From: Lophium mytilinum
Taxonomy: Eukaryota; Ascomycota; Dothideomycetes; Mytilinidiales; Mytilinidiaceae
DNA length: 64,000 nucleotides
Assembly: GCA_010093605.1 (NCBI GenBank)
Contig: MU004199.1
Coordinates: 317,609-381,608, forward strand
Direction of reading: 5' to 3'
Shown here: positions 21,715-33,574 of the stretch, piece after piece
Position numbering within the stretch: the first letter of the stretch is position 1
How the letters are laid out: each line of letters opens with the position of its first letter
Position numbers and translations under genes: made by a program
The notes under the pieces: generated by a model
Databases searched by the model: none
What the model was told of the DNA's origin: nothing
What the model saw: the letters and a program-made list of their open reading frames with translations, nothing else

Positions 21715-23919
21715 GTTGCAAATATCTGGACGCTCAACCAGTTCATCCCCCTGATAATGAGCAATGACCAAAGGGTGGAAACCGTAGCTGGAAATCTGAC
21801 TACTACGACTGCAAGAGACCTGATATGTCAGTGTTATATACAAGCACTTAGGTAGTTCAAAACCTCTCAAGCACTGAAATCACGTGCTGCTTACTAAACC
21901 CTCCGGAATCTCTCAGCTATTGGGGTATAAAACTTCGACCCCCGCTCTCCAACTTCCTTTTCAGGTTCATGGAGAAGGTGTCAAGCGTCTTCAACTAGGA
22001 CGAGGGCCTCACGGTATGGATTGGGCGTCTGGGGTGCAAGTATGCCATTTCCTCCGTCTCATGGTCGGAGTGGGAACTGGGTTTCAACTAGACAAGCCAA
22101 CCGCTGTCATGAGCTGGGGAGTTTGCGGATGTGTACCTTCTAGTAGCGCAATGATGCTCACCACTACAGACTTCCACTGAAGCCCCAAAGAAGCACCGCC
22201 GACCTCGAGTAGCAACATGCAGGCAAGACACTGCATGATTGCTTATAGACCCTGGTCTTTACCGCCAGTACAACTCAGTGGTCATCACCAATCTACATGT
22301 GGCACACCCACCCCAATCATGAAAGGTTTGAAGTGCTGTTTTTGCAGAACCACCCACAGCCATTGTTGATGCCAAGCTCTTCTTTTGCAGGACCAACCCA
22401 ACGACGCAGCCATTCTACAGCTTCTTTTACAAAGCAACCACAACCTCCCACCATTGCTGAACTTGCTGGTGGGTTTGCCTCCTCGTCCTTCTGAAGAGCT
22501 CCTTGTTCATGGAGGAAAAAATCTGAGGTCGATCTGTGGAAGTCTTTTATGGTCGCAAAAGAGGCGCTGGATAGCTAGTCACGGATCTCACAGCTCAATC
22601 ACATGACTCGCCATTCCTCTCCAATCTGCCACTCTAGATAGCTCTATCGGTGCTTGCTACCTTCATATTACCGCTTGTTTGATCGCCCAGTGCTTTCTGA
22701 GAACCCGCTGGTGGCGCCCATAGCCCGCGCATCAGCGTCGGTCAAGTTTGCTCCCTCAAGGATGGTTCTGGTACGTCTGGCTCTCGCGAGGGTAAAAAGC
22801 TCCAGCGACAGGGAAAAGGTGTGCATCCGCAATTGTGCCGACCGTGGCACCTCCTTGCGCGTTCTATATGGCGACAGTTCAAGTCTACCGGTGCCGAGGG
22901 CAATGTCGCTGGTGGCTTGCGCTTAGCTAACAAGGTTGTTCGTTCCTGTTCGCATAGTACGCTTCATATCCCATCGCACGATATCGTCGTTGCCGATAAA
23001 CATTTTCATTGCGTCTTGTAGTAGCTGCAGCTGTGCCGTTCGTTGTGCACGCGTGGCTCATGCTGTAGGATAAGTTCTGCCATCGCTGTCAAGTTGGCCT
23101 TGGTTTGCAGCGTCGTAGTGAATTGGGGCTGCGTACGCCTTCACTTCTCCATCTCTTTGTTTTCATTAGTCCAGTATCTTATCAAAGTTTCGTAACGTTT
23201 GAGGTTCAGTTTATGGATCAGTACTAGCAACTCAAATCGAGCACTAATACTTATATCTTTCATGCCTATTGCACTTCCTTGCTCCCTCTTACTATCACTG
23301 CCTGAAACATCATCCGGCTAGAACTCGGCTCAGTACTTATCCCTAAACCGCATTTTTTCAGCTGTCTTAGAAGCGTCTTTCTACGCCTCTCTGGGACACC
23401 TCCGCGCAGCTCCAGCAAGGCCGCCGCGCCTGAAATCTTCCTCGCTCTCCTGTAGGACACTGTTTCGAGTCGGCTTGGGGAAAAGCGACCAAGCCTGCGT
23501 ACTATTAGTTCGAGCGGCCGATGTAACATTCTCTCTCAAGTACAAGACTGCATCTGGATCCGGTACCAGTGGGATTCTCTCCATGAATAGCCTAATTCGA
23601 GGGACATCAAAGAGTCAAATTCCTCCCCAAGCAGCACCGCATAGCTATTGCTGACAGGATGGAGCAGCACGAATCAGATACAGTATGACGGCAGGCGGCG
23701 AGACAAAGGAGTAAAACCGGACGACGTGATTACGGATGGCTGAGGGTGGATCAACACCTTTCGAGGCGTCTGTAGTATACTCGGGGCAGGTTTGGCTACG
23801 CAGTGCAACGGAAGATGTGTACTTCTGAATTGCCGGCCGTAGACTCGGCTTGCCGAAATCTCACGGCCCATAGGTCCAATGTTGTGGCAACCGCGCACTG
23901 ACCCGCCCACGTCTTAGGC
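21715..23919. other. Gene-poor stretch
   Basis: No gene accepted except a weak small open frame (23381-23584, listed separately). A TATA-like GGGTATAAAAC at ~21924 sits 45 bp before a short frame of nine codons. Composition is unlike neighbouring coding DNA. Confidence 0.4.
23381..23584 (-). CDS. Doubtful 67-aa open frame
   Basis: ATG at 23584. Composition looks protein-like (DPDAVLYLRENVTSAARTNS then AWSLFPKPTRNSVLQESEED), and the next frame continues with similar quality past the stop, which could mean a lost splice or a decayed gene. No homologue recognised. Could be chance. Confidence 0.25.
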   Translation of the reverse strand: MERIPLVPDPDAVLYLRENVTSAARTNSTQAWSLFPKPTRNSVLQESEEDFRRGGLAGAARRCPREA

Positions 23920-23925
23920 TATATG
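23920..23925 (+). promoter_or_regulatory. TATA box of U6 snRNA gene
   Basis: TATATG, 29 bp before the predicted 5' end, the spacing used by Pol III at U6 genes. Confidence 0.7.
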
Positions 23926-23948
23926 TTTCCAGTAAATTCGATGCACTT

Positions 23949-24050
23949 CGCCTTCGGGCATTTGGTCAATTTGGAACGATACAGAGAAAATCAGCATGGC
24001 CCCTGCACTAAGGTTGACACGCGTCGGTTAAGAGTAGTTCCAAATATTTT
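23949..24050 (+). ncRNA. U6 spliceosomal snRNA
   Basis: Begins with the 5' stem-loop GCC-TTCG-GGC, then ATTTGGTCAATTTGG, GAACGATACAGAGA (containing the invariant ACAGAGA that pairs with the 5' splice site), AGCATGGCCCCTGCACTAAG (AGC triad) and TTGACACG (internal stem-loop). No intron. It ends in a T run. Differences from the usual core: AGAAAATCAGC where most eukaryotes have AGAAGATTAGC, and AAGGTTGACAC for AAGGATGACAC. So this is either the species' functional U6 with unusual bases or a slightly decayed extra copy. Confidence 0.87.
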
Positions 24051-24053
24051 TTT
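24047..24053 (+). terminator. Pol III terminator of U6
   Basis: Run of seven T at the 3' end of the U6 sequence. Confidence 0.8.
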
Positions 24054-24079
24054 GTCATTGTTTGGGATCAGTGAGCCGC

Positions 24080-24090
24080 AGTTCGAGCCC
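24080..24090 (+). promoter_or_regulatory. Downstream B-box-like element of U6
   Basis: AGTTCGAGCCC resembles the Pol III B box GGTTCGANTCC and lies 27 bp after the terminator. Budding-yeast U6 also uses a downstream B box, though further away. Confidence 0.5.
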
Positions 24091-24237
24091 CGCGGCGTTC
24101 GGCTTTCTTTTTTGGCAGATCGTGACACCTTTTTAAGTCCGGCATCCTCCCAGCGTAATGGACAGCGATCAAGAGCACGTAGTGTTCTTATTATTGATCC
24201 TACTAATCTGCATCTTGCGCCTTTTGTCACTCACTCC

Positions 24238-24985
24238 AGATACAGATTAAAAGACGACGGCACATACGAATCGGGGCCGGTTTCTACCACATTCGTGCCG
24301 CTGCAGAGCATCCCGCAAAGCCCTATGCTAAATCTGAACCCTGTTCGGCACCACAGCCATAGTCCACCTCCTCCTCTCCGTACCCCGCACGCCCGTCCTA
24401 CCCTTCCCTACAGTGACTCTAGTCCATAAGTCTGCCAAGCGCGCGCGCAGCTGGGACGCAATTGATAACGACCACGACTTGAAGAAGTCCCGCATTGCTC
24501 CGCGTAATGGACTGGCCATAAGCGCTTGAAATCAGTAAAGCCCGCTGGACAATCTGGTTGCTTCCAGAGAGTGATTTTCGCAGAGACCCGGCAAACGACT
24601 CCGGGTCACGGTATCGTCTCGTGTCAACCTTTCTTCTGAAAGCTTTGCTGCCCTCGCTTTAGATCGCCGGTCAACACCAGAAGTCGCCAGCACCCCTTCC
24701 CCCGCCCAGCCACACGAAGCTTGTCAACTCGGACAAGCCGGCACGTCCTCTTATCAACATTACCACCAAGCCACAGGAACCCAGACGGACCGTTCAAGCC
24801 ACAAAGATCGACGCGAAAATGAGTAGAATCACGGACACCTGGCGGCCAGCCTTCGAAACGACTGTCAGGGCACAACACTCCCTGGAGCTATGGAATAAGC
24901 GTGTCAAATCGCGCCGTACCGCTCCACCACAGCGACCGATTCATAGCGAGCCGTGCAAAGATTGCCAGTCCAACAGGACCTCGAG
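24238..24985 (+). CDS. Unresolved coding-like stretch, probably multi-exon or decayed
   Basis: Three pieces of plausible protein lie in one orientation. (1) After an acceptor-like CACTCCAG at 24237, a frame reads YRLKDDGTYESGPVSTTFVP and ends near 24428. (2) Another frame reads HKSAKRARSWDAIDNDHDLK up to 24528. (3) After CTCGCTTTAG at ~24660 a frame stays open to 24987 and includes an ATG at 24819 in GCGAAAATGAG, giving MSRITDTWRPAFETTVRAQH to DCQSNRTSR (56 aa). A 43-bp GTACCC...TAG intron would join 1 and 2. I cannot fix the model; a relic is equally possible. Confidence 0.3.
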
Positions 24986-24989
24986 GTGA

Positions 24990-27870
24990 AGGGGCAAGGG
25001 GGCGAGGGGGGCTCCGGTCTACACCATCTCTCACGGTGGCAACCAATGACGCGAACGACGCTTCCTTTGAGGGCGAAGACACAGAGACGGACTCACCCAG
25101 TGGTACAGGAAGACGCCTCCACTCAGCAGGCCCAGACGGCGCCACTTGGGCCATTAATGTCAAGGATCTCTCAACTGTCAAGAGCCCCGACGTGCCAACG
25201 CCAGAGGGGCTTCACCCAGCCCGTTGTTTCGAGGGTTAGCCGCCGCGAAGGGAGCGAAATGGTATACTACACGGGTCAAGCAAGGATTCATTGCTTCAAA
25301 GGGCTGGCGGCTCCATAGCAGGGAAGCTGTGCATTCACGGCGTGCTCGAGGGAGAGCGTCCCGACTGAGCCATCGTGTAATACTGGCCGCGCGACGGCTG
25401 AGAATCACACGAAGCTTGCTGCCGGTTTGGGGAGTCCAACCCCAGTCGAGGTGCCCTTGAGGAGGCTGACGAGTCGTACTTTGGCAGGCTAGGATCGAAG
25501 ACTCGAAATTGGTGCTTCATGGAGACAAATGTTGGCTCTCGTCTTACTTGGATTGCGGAGGCATAGCGTCATCAAAGCTGGGGCTCACTGCGACCCACCG
25601 TGTGAATGGTGCGGATATCGATCACTCATTAAGTCACAGTGTAAGTTAGGAGACAGAACAGACATGGAAGTTTAAAAGCTCAAGCCGGCTTGGACACACT
25701 GACAAACTCTGAAACCTATCGACATCTACATACCGCAGTCACAACGCCTTTGCGAAGAGTAAATCAAGGCCGTCTTCCAGGCGCATCAAGGGCGCTACTC
25801 GTGGACCACTCCGCCCGTTGGTCCACGCTTCGCGGCAGTGGAGCGCGTCCCCTCAACAAAGCACATGACCTCACGTGCGTGCCCCACAAACCGCTTTCGA
25901 CCGCCATATAAAACCACGGCCTCTCAGTCTCCAGAAGATTTCTTTCTCCATGGAGGATGGGTTCGAGGCGATCAAACTACTCGACATGGACGATCTGATG
26001 GTCGGTAGCCTTGCGGAGGATCAACATCGCATCATGTAAAGTCCAATGCGGTGTTGGGTGGGCGGAGCAAAAAAGAGGGTTACACAGATTTGATGGGTGG
26101 AGTGGGGGGGGAGCAAAACGTAGAGATGAATCCCTCCATGGGCGTGGGAGCGTCGGGAGTGCAGTCTGGCGTGACGATGAAGACCAGTACATGCTCTTCG
26201 CGGTGGACAGTGAGCGCTATGAGTGGTTGTGAGGTGCAGCATTATATAGAGATCTAGGGGAGAAAATATGTTTTGAGATACATGTCGCTGATTTGAAACT
26301 GCACACTGAAATCGAATACAAGCACCATAAAGGCCCCCATGGTGGCAAGTGTCCTCGCTCATTTCAAAGGGCCCCCAGGGACTAATTCGAATCTACCTAG
26401 AGAACTATATTACGTCCGTCCCCCTCAGGCTCCATTCAACGTCCAAGACGACGAGGAGGAAACAAACAACAAGCGCGAGAAGAACAACATATGGCTGCTC
26501 TGCTTGCGCGTTGAAACAGCGGATGCAGATGGGATGTATGGTGGAGTGGGGTGGCAGTGGATTTGCAGAATCCTGACATCCAACCTGCAATGGCTGGGGC
26601 AGAGGATCTTAAACGCACAATGATGAACGGCACTAATTCCTACTAAAGGGAAAAGGACTCGCTAAGTAGTAGCGGGTGTAGCCGCAACCGCTTAATGCGC
26701 ATGCCATGCACCGCGAGGAGAACATAGTGGTCTTCATCGTTGTACAATACATCAGAAACCACACACCCACCACGCCATTGTTCGGGGCCTTCTAAGTTGT
26801 TGAAGGACCAGCTCCATCGAACATCTTCCTGAAGTGTTTTGCTCCCTCCTCCCGTCCACCATCACGTTGGCTTGTCTATTATTTTACAACCGACCACAGC
26901 CATGTGCTGCTCTTTCGCATTGTGTTCAATCAACCCACCGAAACCATCCTGCCCATGAGAAGGAAAATGTTGGAGCTGATCAAGGCGGGGCTTTATGGCC
27001 AGGAAGAAGTGTCGAATGGGCGCTCGAGCCAAGGGCACGTGAGGGCACGTGTGCTCAACTAGTTTGCGTGCACCAGCGCGAACCAGTACTCTAAGATGGA
27101 AGAGCGGCAGGAGATCTCACGTGGGTGGCCTAGAAGAGCGTGACCGAACACTGTGCGGAGACAGATAGGAGGAGGTTCCGCTTCGCAGACAGCTTGGGAA
27201 CTGGGGTCTGGTAATCCGCACAGGCGGGAGGGTTGAGGTATCTTAAGCACGGAGAGTAAAACGGGGCAAGAAGAGGGAGTAGTGAGAACATAAGCTCTGT
27301 ACTTAACTCACGCGTCAGGGGTGAGATCCCTGTATCGAGCTTTGAACTTGGTGTTTTTCCATACAAGTGCATGAAAATTAGCTGCCTAACTTAGAACATC
27401 AAAAGCCCCACACAAAATGCCGCGCACCACAATCACTCCTAGCGCTCGCTCTGTTGCTCCGCATCGTTGGTAGGGTCCAGTGGTCTCCATCGTTATACCC
27501 TTCAAGCTACACGCTCACTGGCCATTGCTGGTAGAAGTCCATACTTCCGCAAAACCGCTATCACCACCATCACCAACTTAACCACCACCGCAACCCCTTC
27601 CCCCATAGAGATCATCTGCGTTGTGATTTGCACCACCCAGAAGCACAACAGCCATGATGGGACTTGACAGGAGATGTTAATCCAACTCCACTCCCATGAC
27701 CCGAAGATGATGAGCGATTTGCAGTCAACCCAGACATTAATTTTCTCGTCATCCAGTTTTGCTCCACCCCCGAACCGCCCTGCCCATGAAGAAAATCCAC
27801 TGAAGCCTGGGGAGAAGAGGTTTATATACCCCGACGAAATCTAGCTGAGATGGGGACACGTGCAGCTCAG
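24990..27870. other. Gene-poor stretch
   Basis: No gene supported. Open frames are short and overlap in several frames. Two segments (26740-27060 and 27520-27830) share CCTGCCCATGA-GAA-GAAAAT-like blocks and a CCACC-rich left side, hinting at an old repeat. Confidence 0.35.
25950..26039 (+). CDS. Possible 29-aa small ORF behind a TATA box
   Basis: CATATAAAAC at ~25903 is followed 40 bp later by TCTCCATGG and a 29-codon frame (MEDGFEAIKLLDMDDLMVGS...) ending in TAA. Acidic, Leu/Met-rich. The promoter-start spacing is good, but a frame this short may be chance or the first exon of something unresolved. Confidence 0.25.
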   Translation: MEDGFEAIKLLDMDDLMVGSLAEDQHRIM

Positions 27871-27879
27871 GTGCTTTCG

Positions 27880-28400
27880 CTGGAATCTTCTACAACTGCG
27901 CCACGAGGGCCGCTCCAAGCCCATCCACTTCACGCGCTATCAGAGCGTCTATCCCGGACCGGCGGCCGGTTGACGACGGCTACACTGGCTCCCTGATTGG
28001 CAAGAGGGCCTGAAGTGCCGCGGGTCGAAGGCTATCAGTCTCTTCACTGTTCACACCCCTTCCGCGGACCCCTGCTGCAATAAGACCCTCGGACTCCTAT
28101 CACACAGCGACATCACCCACGACGCCCTGCCGAAGCTCAAGGGCAACGACAACACCGTCCAGTGTAGGGTGGACCACGCGACCTCGTCAGCTTCACGCGC
28201 GCCGGCTATCTGGAGACACGCGCGTTCAGTCACGCAGACGGGGACGATACGTTCAGTTTCTGCACATCGAGGTCGCTCGCTGCTAGCATTCCCCCACGCC
28301 GCCACGGGCAACCGCACTACTATCCCCCTTTGTCGAGTTGACGAACGCGACCCCGACCACGCAAACGGGGAACGATACAGCTAGCTCACCGCAGCCGCGC
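27880..28400 (+). pseudogene. Decayed coding-like region, unidentified
   Basis: Two neighbouring frames carry protein-like sequence: FAGIFYNCATRAAPSPSTS up to about 28011, then ISLFTVHTPSADPCCNKTLG and LSHSDITHDALPKLKGNDNT onward in another frame. Codons are C-rich in the wobble position like true genes here. No ATG-to-stop model spans it. Family not recognised. Confidence 0.3.
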
Positions 28401-28809
28401 CACTGCCCCCCGGCGAGTCGAGGCACGCGCCCCGACTCATCCACGACAATGAAACAGACGGACGCAGCGTGCAAATTCGAGCACGCACTTCCAACCCAGG
28501 CTCGTAGATACCCGCACACGTTGTCCGCCCTCGGCCAGCAATGAAGCGCGCCGCGTGCAGCTTTCACTGACCCCGAGGTTGACTCCAGAGCTCATAGTGG
28601 AGTTCGAGCGCGTGCTTCAACCCTACGGCTCCACTCTTGGTGGGCAGGCAGCGGAGACTCGGCCGCGGAGGCGTGGCCGGTCGAGGGATTGTTGGCGTAT
28701 GAGTGCGGCGGGTAAGAGTAGCAAGTATCGAGGCCGCAGCGCGGGAAGCAGGTCGACGGGTGGGTTCCAGTCAGACGTCTCTAGAAGCATGCGGCTCTGT
28801 GTTGACGAT

Positions 28810-28843
<34 letters not shown>
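28810..28843 (+). repeat. 34-base poly-G tract
   Basis: Uninterrupted G run within GC-rich non-coding DNA; the poly-Gly frame across it is not a gene. 28400-29511 otherwise shows no supported gene. Confidence 0.95.
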
Positions 28844-29511
28844 CGGATGGAAGCAACGCCGAGCGCTGGTCTAGCAGGCGCACTGGCAGGCGCGTCTTTG
28901 ATGGATTGTGGATTGCCTCGTGGTCAGAGGTACGCGAGGGCAGGCGAGAATGAGCGGGCGGGGTTGCGACCAGGAGGACGAAATCGGGACCTCCGCATGA
29001 TCTCTCATGCTACGATAGCTGGGGACTGGAGGTGGTAGGACGGGCGGTTCGGGTCTGCATGATTGATGAGGCTTCGTTGGGGTTTGAAGGGTGCGAGCTG
29101 ACGTGTTTTGCAGCAGGCCATTTGCGTGTGTCGTAAAAGTCAGACGTTCGCAGTATTCGCCTAAAAGTGGCGAGCGGGCCTGGAGGTTTTCTTAGTGTTT
29201 CTGGAGGTGTGCTGAAACCCCGACCTTCATTCGGTATAATTGAGCTTTGAACGGTAGGAAATCTGAACGTGGCGGAGCTAACGAATTACAAAGAGGTGCA
29301 TTTACGACTACTGTGCGCTCGCCCACAAGCCCATGTTCATCGTGGAGAATGAAATGATACGAAAATTGATTGAAGGAATTAGGTGTATTGATATAAATTG
29401 AAAACAATGACAAAAACCACTTTTTCTAGGTGCGAAACTCCACCCATGCTTTGCAGAACGCTAAACACAAACCACCCAAACCATTTACCCAGTGTCGAGC
29501 CCACCTAGTTG

Positions 29512-31223
29512 TTAGCCAGTCGGCGTAAACCGACTCATCGCCCTAATCTTTGCCCCGTACACATAAAACAACACCGGCACCGGGATAAAAGCCACACACA
29601 AGAATGCCAACAAACTCATCGCCCAATCCACACCCAACTTATGATACATCGGCGTCGCAAACAACGGAAACCCGGCGCCGGCGATACTCCTCAGCACCGT
29701 ATTAATCGCAATCGCGCTATTTGAGTAGAACCCGTAGCAGTCGATGATATACGACATGCCCTGCCAAAACGTAACCAGGCAGCCCATGCCGATGAAGGCG
29801 GTGGCAAAGACGGAGGGCACCCAGGAGATGCTGGGGTTGCTGGTCCACGCGAACCAGAACATGCCGATGGGGAGGATGATGGCGCCGACGATCATGGGGG
29901 GCAGGCGCTCTTCGGGGATAGCGCGGCCGTGCTTGACGAAGGCGCGCGTGAAGTTGGTCGCGGTGGAGTAGGCGATTAGGCCGGAGCCCATGGCGATGCC
30001 GACGATGAAGGCGACGAAGGGGAGGGAGGAGACGCCGAGAGACCAGCCGCGCTGTTCGCGGAAGCTGACGGGGTACTGGGGGTAAGGTTAGTCTGATATC
30101 GAAGGTGATACAGCTAGGAAAAGGTATACTTACAGCCTCGAACAGAAGATAAAGGATGCCATAGATGAAGCTCATATATGCGGTGATAAGAGCTAGAATC
30201 GGCTCCTGGAAGAACATCTTGAATGGCCGGATAAGGTACACAGTCATGATCTGCCTCGCATCGATCCGGTTCTCGTCAGCCTTCGCGTGCAGCGCCCAGT
30301 TCTGCGTCTGAAACCGCAGTCGCCTGGCCTTGGTCTGCAGAATCCTCGGCGCTGACGTCTCGGGTATCACGAAAAGCGCAATAGTTCCAAAAAGCGCGGC
30401 CATGATGAGAGTGATCCAAGCCGTCCATCGCCACCCGAGATACGACTGAGTGATGAAGCCTCCAATCGGTGGTCCCACGACGGGTCCAGCGAATCCGCCC
30501 GCTGCAAACACGCATATAGCGTAGGCCCGGTCGATGGGGTCCCACATATCAGCCAACCCTCCTCCTACAACCGCAAGCGGCGCGGAGGCAAAGAAGCCAC
30601 CCAGAAACCGCCCCAGCATGATTGTTTCGATGTTCTGTGCGACGGCGACGGGAATTTGGAAGATGGCGAAGATAATGTAGCCAGAGAAGAGGGGGAGGCG
30701 ACGGCCGAAGACTTCAGACATGGGCCCGAAGAGGATAGGTCCAAACACGAAGCCCTATCCATTGATTAGTCCCTATACATGATTCTAGAAGGGGAATACT
30801 CACCAAGACAAACAGCGTCACACCCAGTGTGGAGACAATCTCGCTGACGTTGTACTCCTCCGCTACAACGCCAATCGCAACGCTGAAAATCGAGCTCGAA
30901 AAGGTCACTGTGAAGACTAGGGACGCCATTGACAGTGTCACGCCCCATTTTCGTCGCTTAGACCAGTTCTTGGGGTTTGCGGGGTCGTTGGGGCCGTCGA
31001 AGTCGACGAGGTCGCTCCTCGGTCCTTCGACTGCTTGGGGTGCGGCGGGTATAGGTTGCTGCGCGTCTGCTTTTTCAAGATCCATATCTTCCGGCATTTC
31101 GATATCGTCCTTGCTCTTCGAGAGTTCAGCGCCCAGTCCGTTTTGTGAGGAGTTGTCGTTCGAGGAGCGCGCAGTCGCGTTGTCGAGTGGAATAGCCGGC
31201 GCGTCAAGGGGGTTGGTGGCCAT
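29512..31223 (-). CDS. MFS transporter, DHA1 (polyamine/drug:H+ antiporter type)
   Basis: Exons on the minus strand: 31223-30804, 30754-30134, 30075-29512; introns 49 bp (GTGAGT...TAG) and 58 bp (GTAAGT...CAG). 534 aa, 12 predicted membrane helices after a ~95-residue acidic cytosolic N-terminus ending in the fungal DHA1 signature DPANPKNWSKRRKW. Motif A is GPMSEVFGRR between helices 2 and 3; motif C is GFAGPVVGPPIGGF in helix 5. Similar fungal proteins (TPO1/FLU1/CYHR class) export polyamines, azoles or toxic compounds at the plasma membrane; the substrate here is unknown. Frame and splice sites are intact. Confidence 0.9.
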
Positions 31224-31293
31224 TGCAATCGCGCAAAAGAGGAGAGTCGAGGAGTCGTAGTGAGAACAACTGAGCAGCGGCAGCCATGATGTA

Positions 31294-31303
31294 TTATAAA
31301 TAC
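31294..31303 (-). promoter_or_regulatory. TATA box of the DHA1 transporter gene
   Basis: On the minus strand the site reads GTATTTATAATA, about 75 bp before the ATG. Confidence 0.5.
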
Positions 31304-33574
31304 TGCGCGGATCGATTGCGATGGATTATTATTCCCGACGAGATGGAGTTAAGGTGGGATCGGAGCTAGCGAACCAGGATGACTTCATCATGGACTAGCC
31401 GCAAAGGAAGCCGATATCCGACCGGGGGTTGTACGACGAACACAAAGGAGACGGTGGTGGGAAAAGCAGCACACACGAACGCGAATGACTTTGAATCTCG
31501 CGATGACTTCTGAAAGAGGGCTGTGACTGATGCTGAGGCGTGAGAAAGGGAATGGTAGTGTAGCACTGCTGCAAATCAAATCTGCATGCGGGAATCAGGC
31601 GATTGGTGCTCGCACACGATTCGGTACGCGCTTGAGGCCGAAGAGCGAAGGGCGAGAATTTGCAGCCAATGGGACGCCTAGGATTTTGACGACCGCACGA
31701 CGACTGTACGATCTTATACAGTTTGACTCAGTTTTATCATAACCCGCAGTCGAACCTTTCAGTAATAGCTTTCGACATGTGTCAATCAAATTGAAATTTC
31801 TTCGTTGCAGGAATCTGTAAATAGCCCTCACGGCTAGGTAAGCTAGAGTAGGGCACTGCCGGATTCATCCCGCTATTGTCTTTTCAAATATCGCGACTGA
31901 ACAATTGTCCTTTCCACTTTCCCTATCCCAAAAGCATCTTCATATCTTCATACTCATAGCAAAAAGTAGGAAAGACATCGATTTAAGCGTTCGCGGGACA
32001 TGATCCATCTCAGGCTAGTTCCCGAGCGCTTCCTGCATCCGGCAATCCGCTAGCCTGCACTCGTCATCCGTCGTACAGCGACGTGGAGTACACTAGTCTG
32101 TCCGTGTCCGTGTCCGTGGCCTTAGGGGGATCATAGTGCGTTGTGATGTTCTCCGCGATGTGACCGATGTCCGCAATCCAGAGCCCGAGCAAGTAGGCCT
32201 TTACTGTCTAAAGGTCGTCTGTTGTGTTAAGGATGAAGAGGCCAAGCAGGGCCAGCAGGCCGTAACAGTTCCCCAGCTGCAGGGCGAGCAAGTACGAAGG
32301 ACAGAATTGCGAGCAGTCACTATCTTGGTGACAATGTTTAATAAACGCTACGCAAATGTTTGGTAAGCGTCATGATATTTGAAGAAAACGAAGGGGTTGA
32401 TTAGACGCAGCGCACGCATGTGTCCCTCGCTACTCTCAATCTTCGTACAACACTACAAATCGGAAAGAGAAAGAGAACGATAATCGCTTTTCGCGACTAA
32501 TGAGCGCAATCAAACCGTATATAGACAGAGAAACCAGCTCCCAAATCCATAGCATAATCCAGATAGAAGGCCCTCTGCAAACCCCGTGAACGTGACCCCC
32601 TCACAAAGTGAAGCCTTTCCCTCATCCCCGCCCCACCCTCCTCATCACCTAGGCGACCACCGGCCCACTCTTTTTACGAACTCCGCACCTCACTTAACCC
32701 ATATATACCGTCCAATTCGGTCCAGTTCTCAGGAAAGTTGCTACCTCAACGCTTGTACATCAGTGTACGAGTATTGTAATAGTCCTTGGTATCTCTTGGA
32801 CCCTTTCCTTTTGCCCTTTTTTGCAATTTTAAAAACCTAGTATTGGAATAGAAGGGGGAGGACCTAGTTCGACACGCGGAGGGGGTGCCTTCTTTTTGCT
32901 TTTTTGGTGGTGCGGATATCGGAGTTCTTTTTGCGTTTTTGCGCTCTCTTCGGGCCTTACGCGAGGGGGTAGGAGCAGTTCTCGTAGCATTTCTGAAGCT
33001 GCTTTCTTTTCTTTTACTTGAGGTTGAAGTAGCACGCTGTACAAAACGAGGCTATTCGTGCAGACACACGGGTGAACTATTGCTCTCATGTTCGAAAGCG
33101 CAGACGTTGCTACTCGCACTACCTGCGTAGGCCACAATGCCAGGAAGAGGAAGATTGGGCAGTACTCAGATTGTATTCTACTACATAAGCCTTGCTATCG
33201 TGGGGCGATGTATCATTACGAAGAATACTAGGAGGCTACCCAAACAGTGATAAACGAGTGTGCACGGGGTTACGTCCTAACCTCCGATTAAACATTAGAT
33301 TAGAGAAGTCAAAACGCAGCCAAATAACAATAGCGCACCTCACCCACTCCAGAGCCTCCAGCCAGCAGCAAGTTGTAGGTGTAGCACAGCACCTCTCGAC
33401 CAGCAGCAGCATAGTAGCAGCCCCAAACTCATCCATAGAACAAAGTAGCCAAGCATTAGTTTGCGTAAAACCACGCATGCACCGCTCTGCCTTTCATCTA
33501 CCTTACCCTCGATACATATTACCTCTACTCCAGCCTACTCCCAGCCGGCCACCCTCCCATCACCTGTATCCCCT
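31304..33574. other. Gene-poor intergenic region
   Basis: No convincing gene. A TGTCCG hexamer microsatellite lies at ~32099-32120. An AT-rich leader-like part near 32800 and several short frames (for example 32829-33137 minus) lack homologous look. Confidence 0.4.

Noticed and set aside
23923-24429. 168-aa plus-strand open frame
   Set aside because: Its first part is the U6 snRNA gene; only the tail (after ~24238) has protein-like sequence and is discussed separately.
27305-27345. tRNA-like CCCTGTATCGAGC
   Set aside because: No partner stems or A box.
28555-28953. Gly-rich frame over the poly-G run
   Set aside because: Produced by the homopolymer; no start context or conserved part.
32829-33137. 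102-aa minus-strand frame ending in PPPSIPILGF
   Set aside because: Looks like translated low-complexity DNA; no start context, no splice partners.
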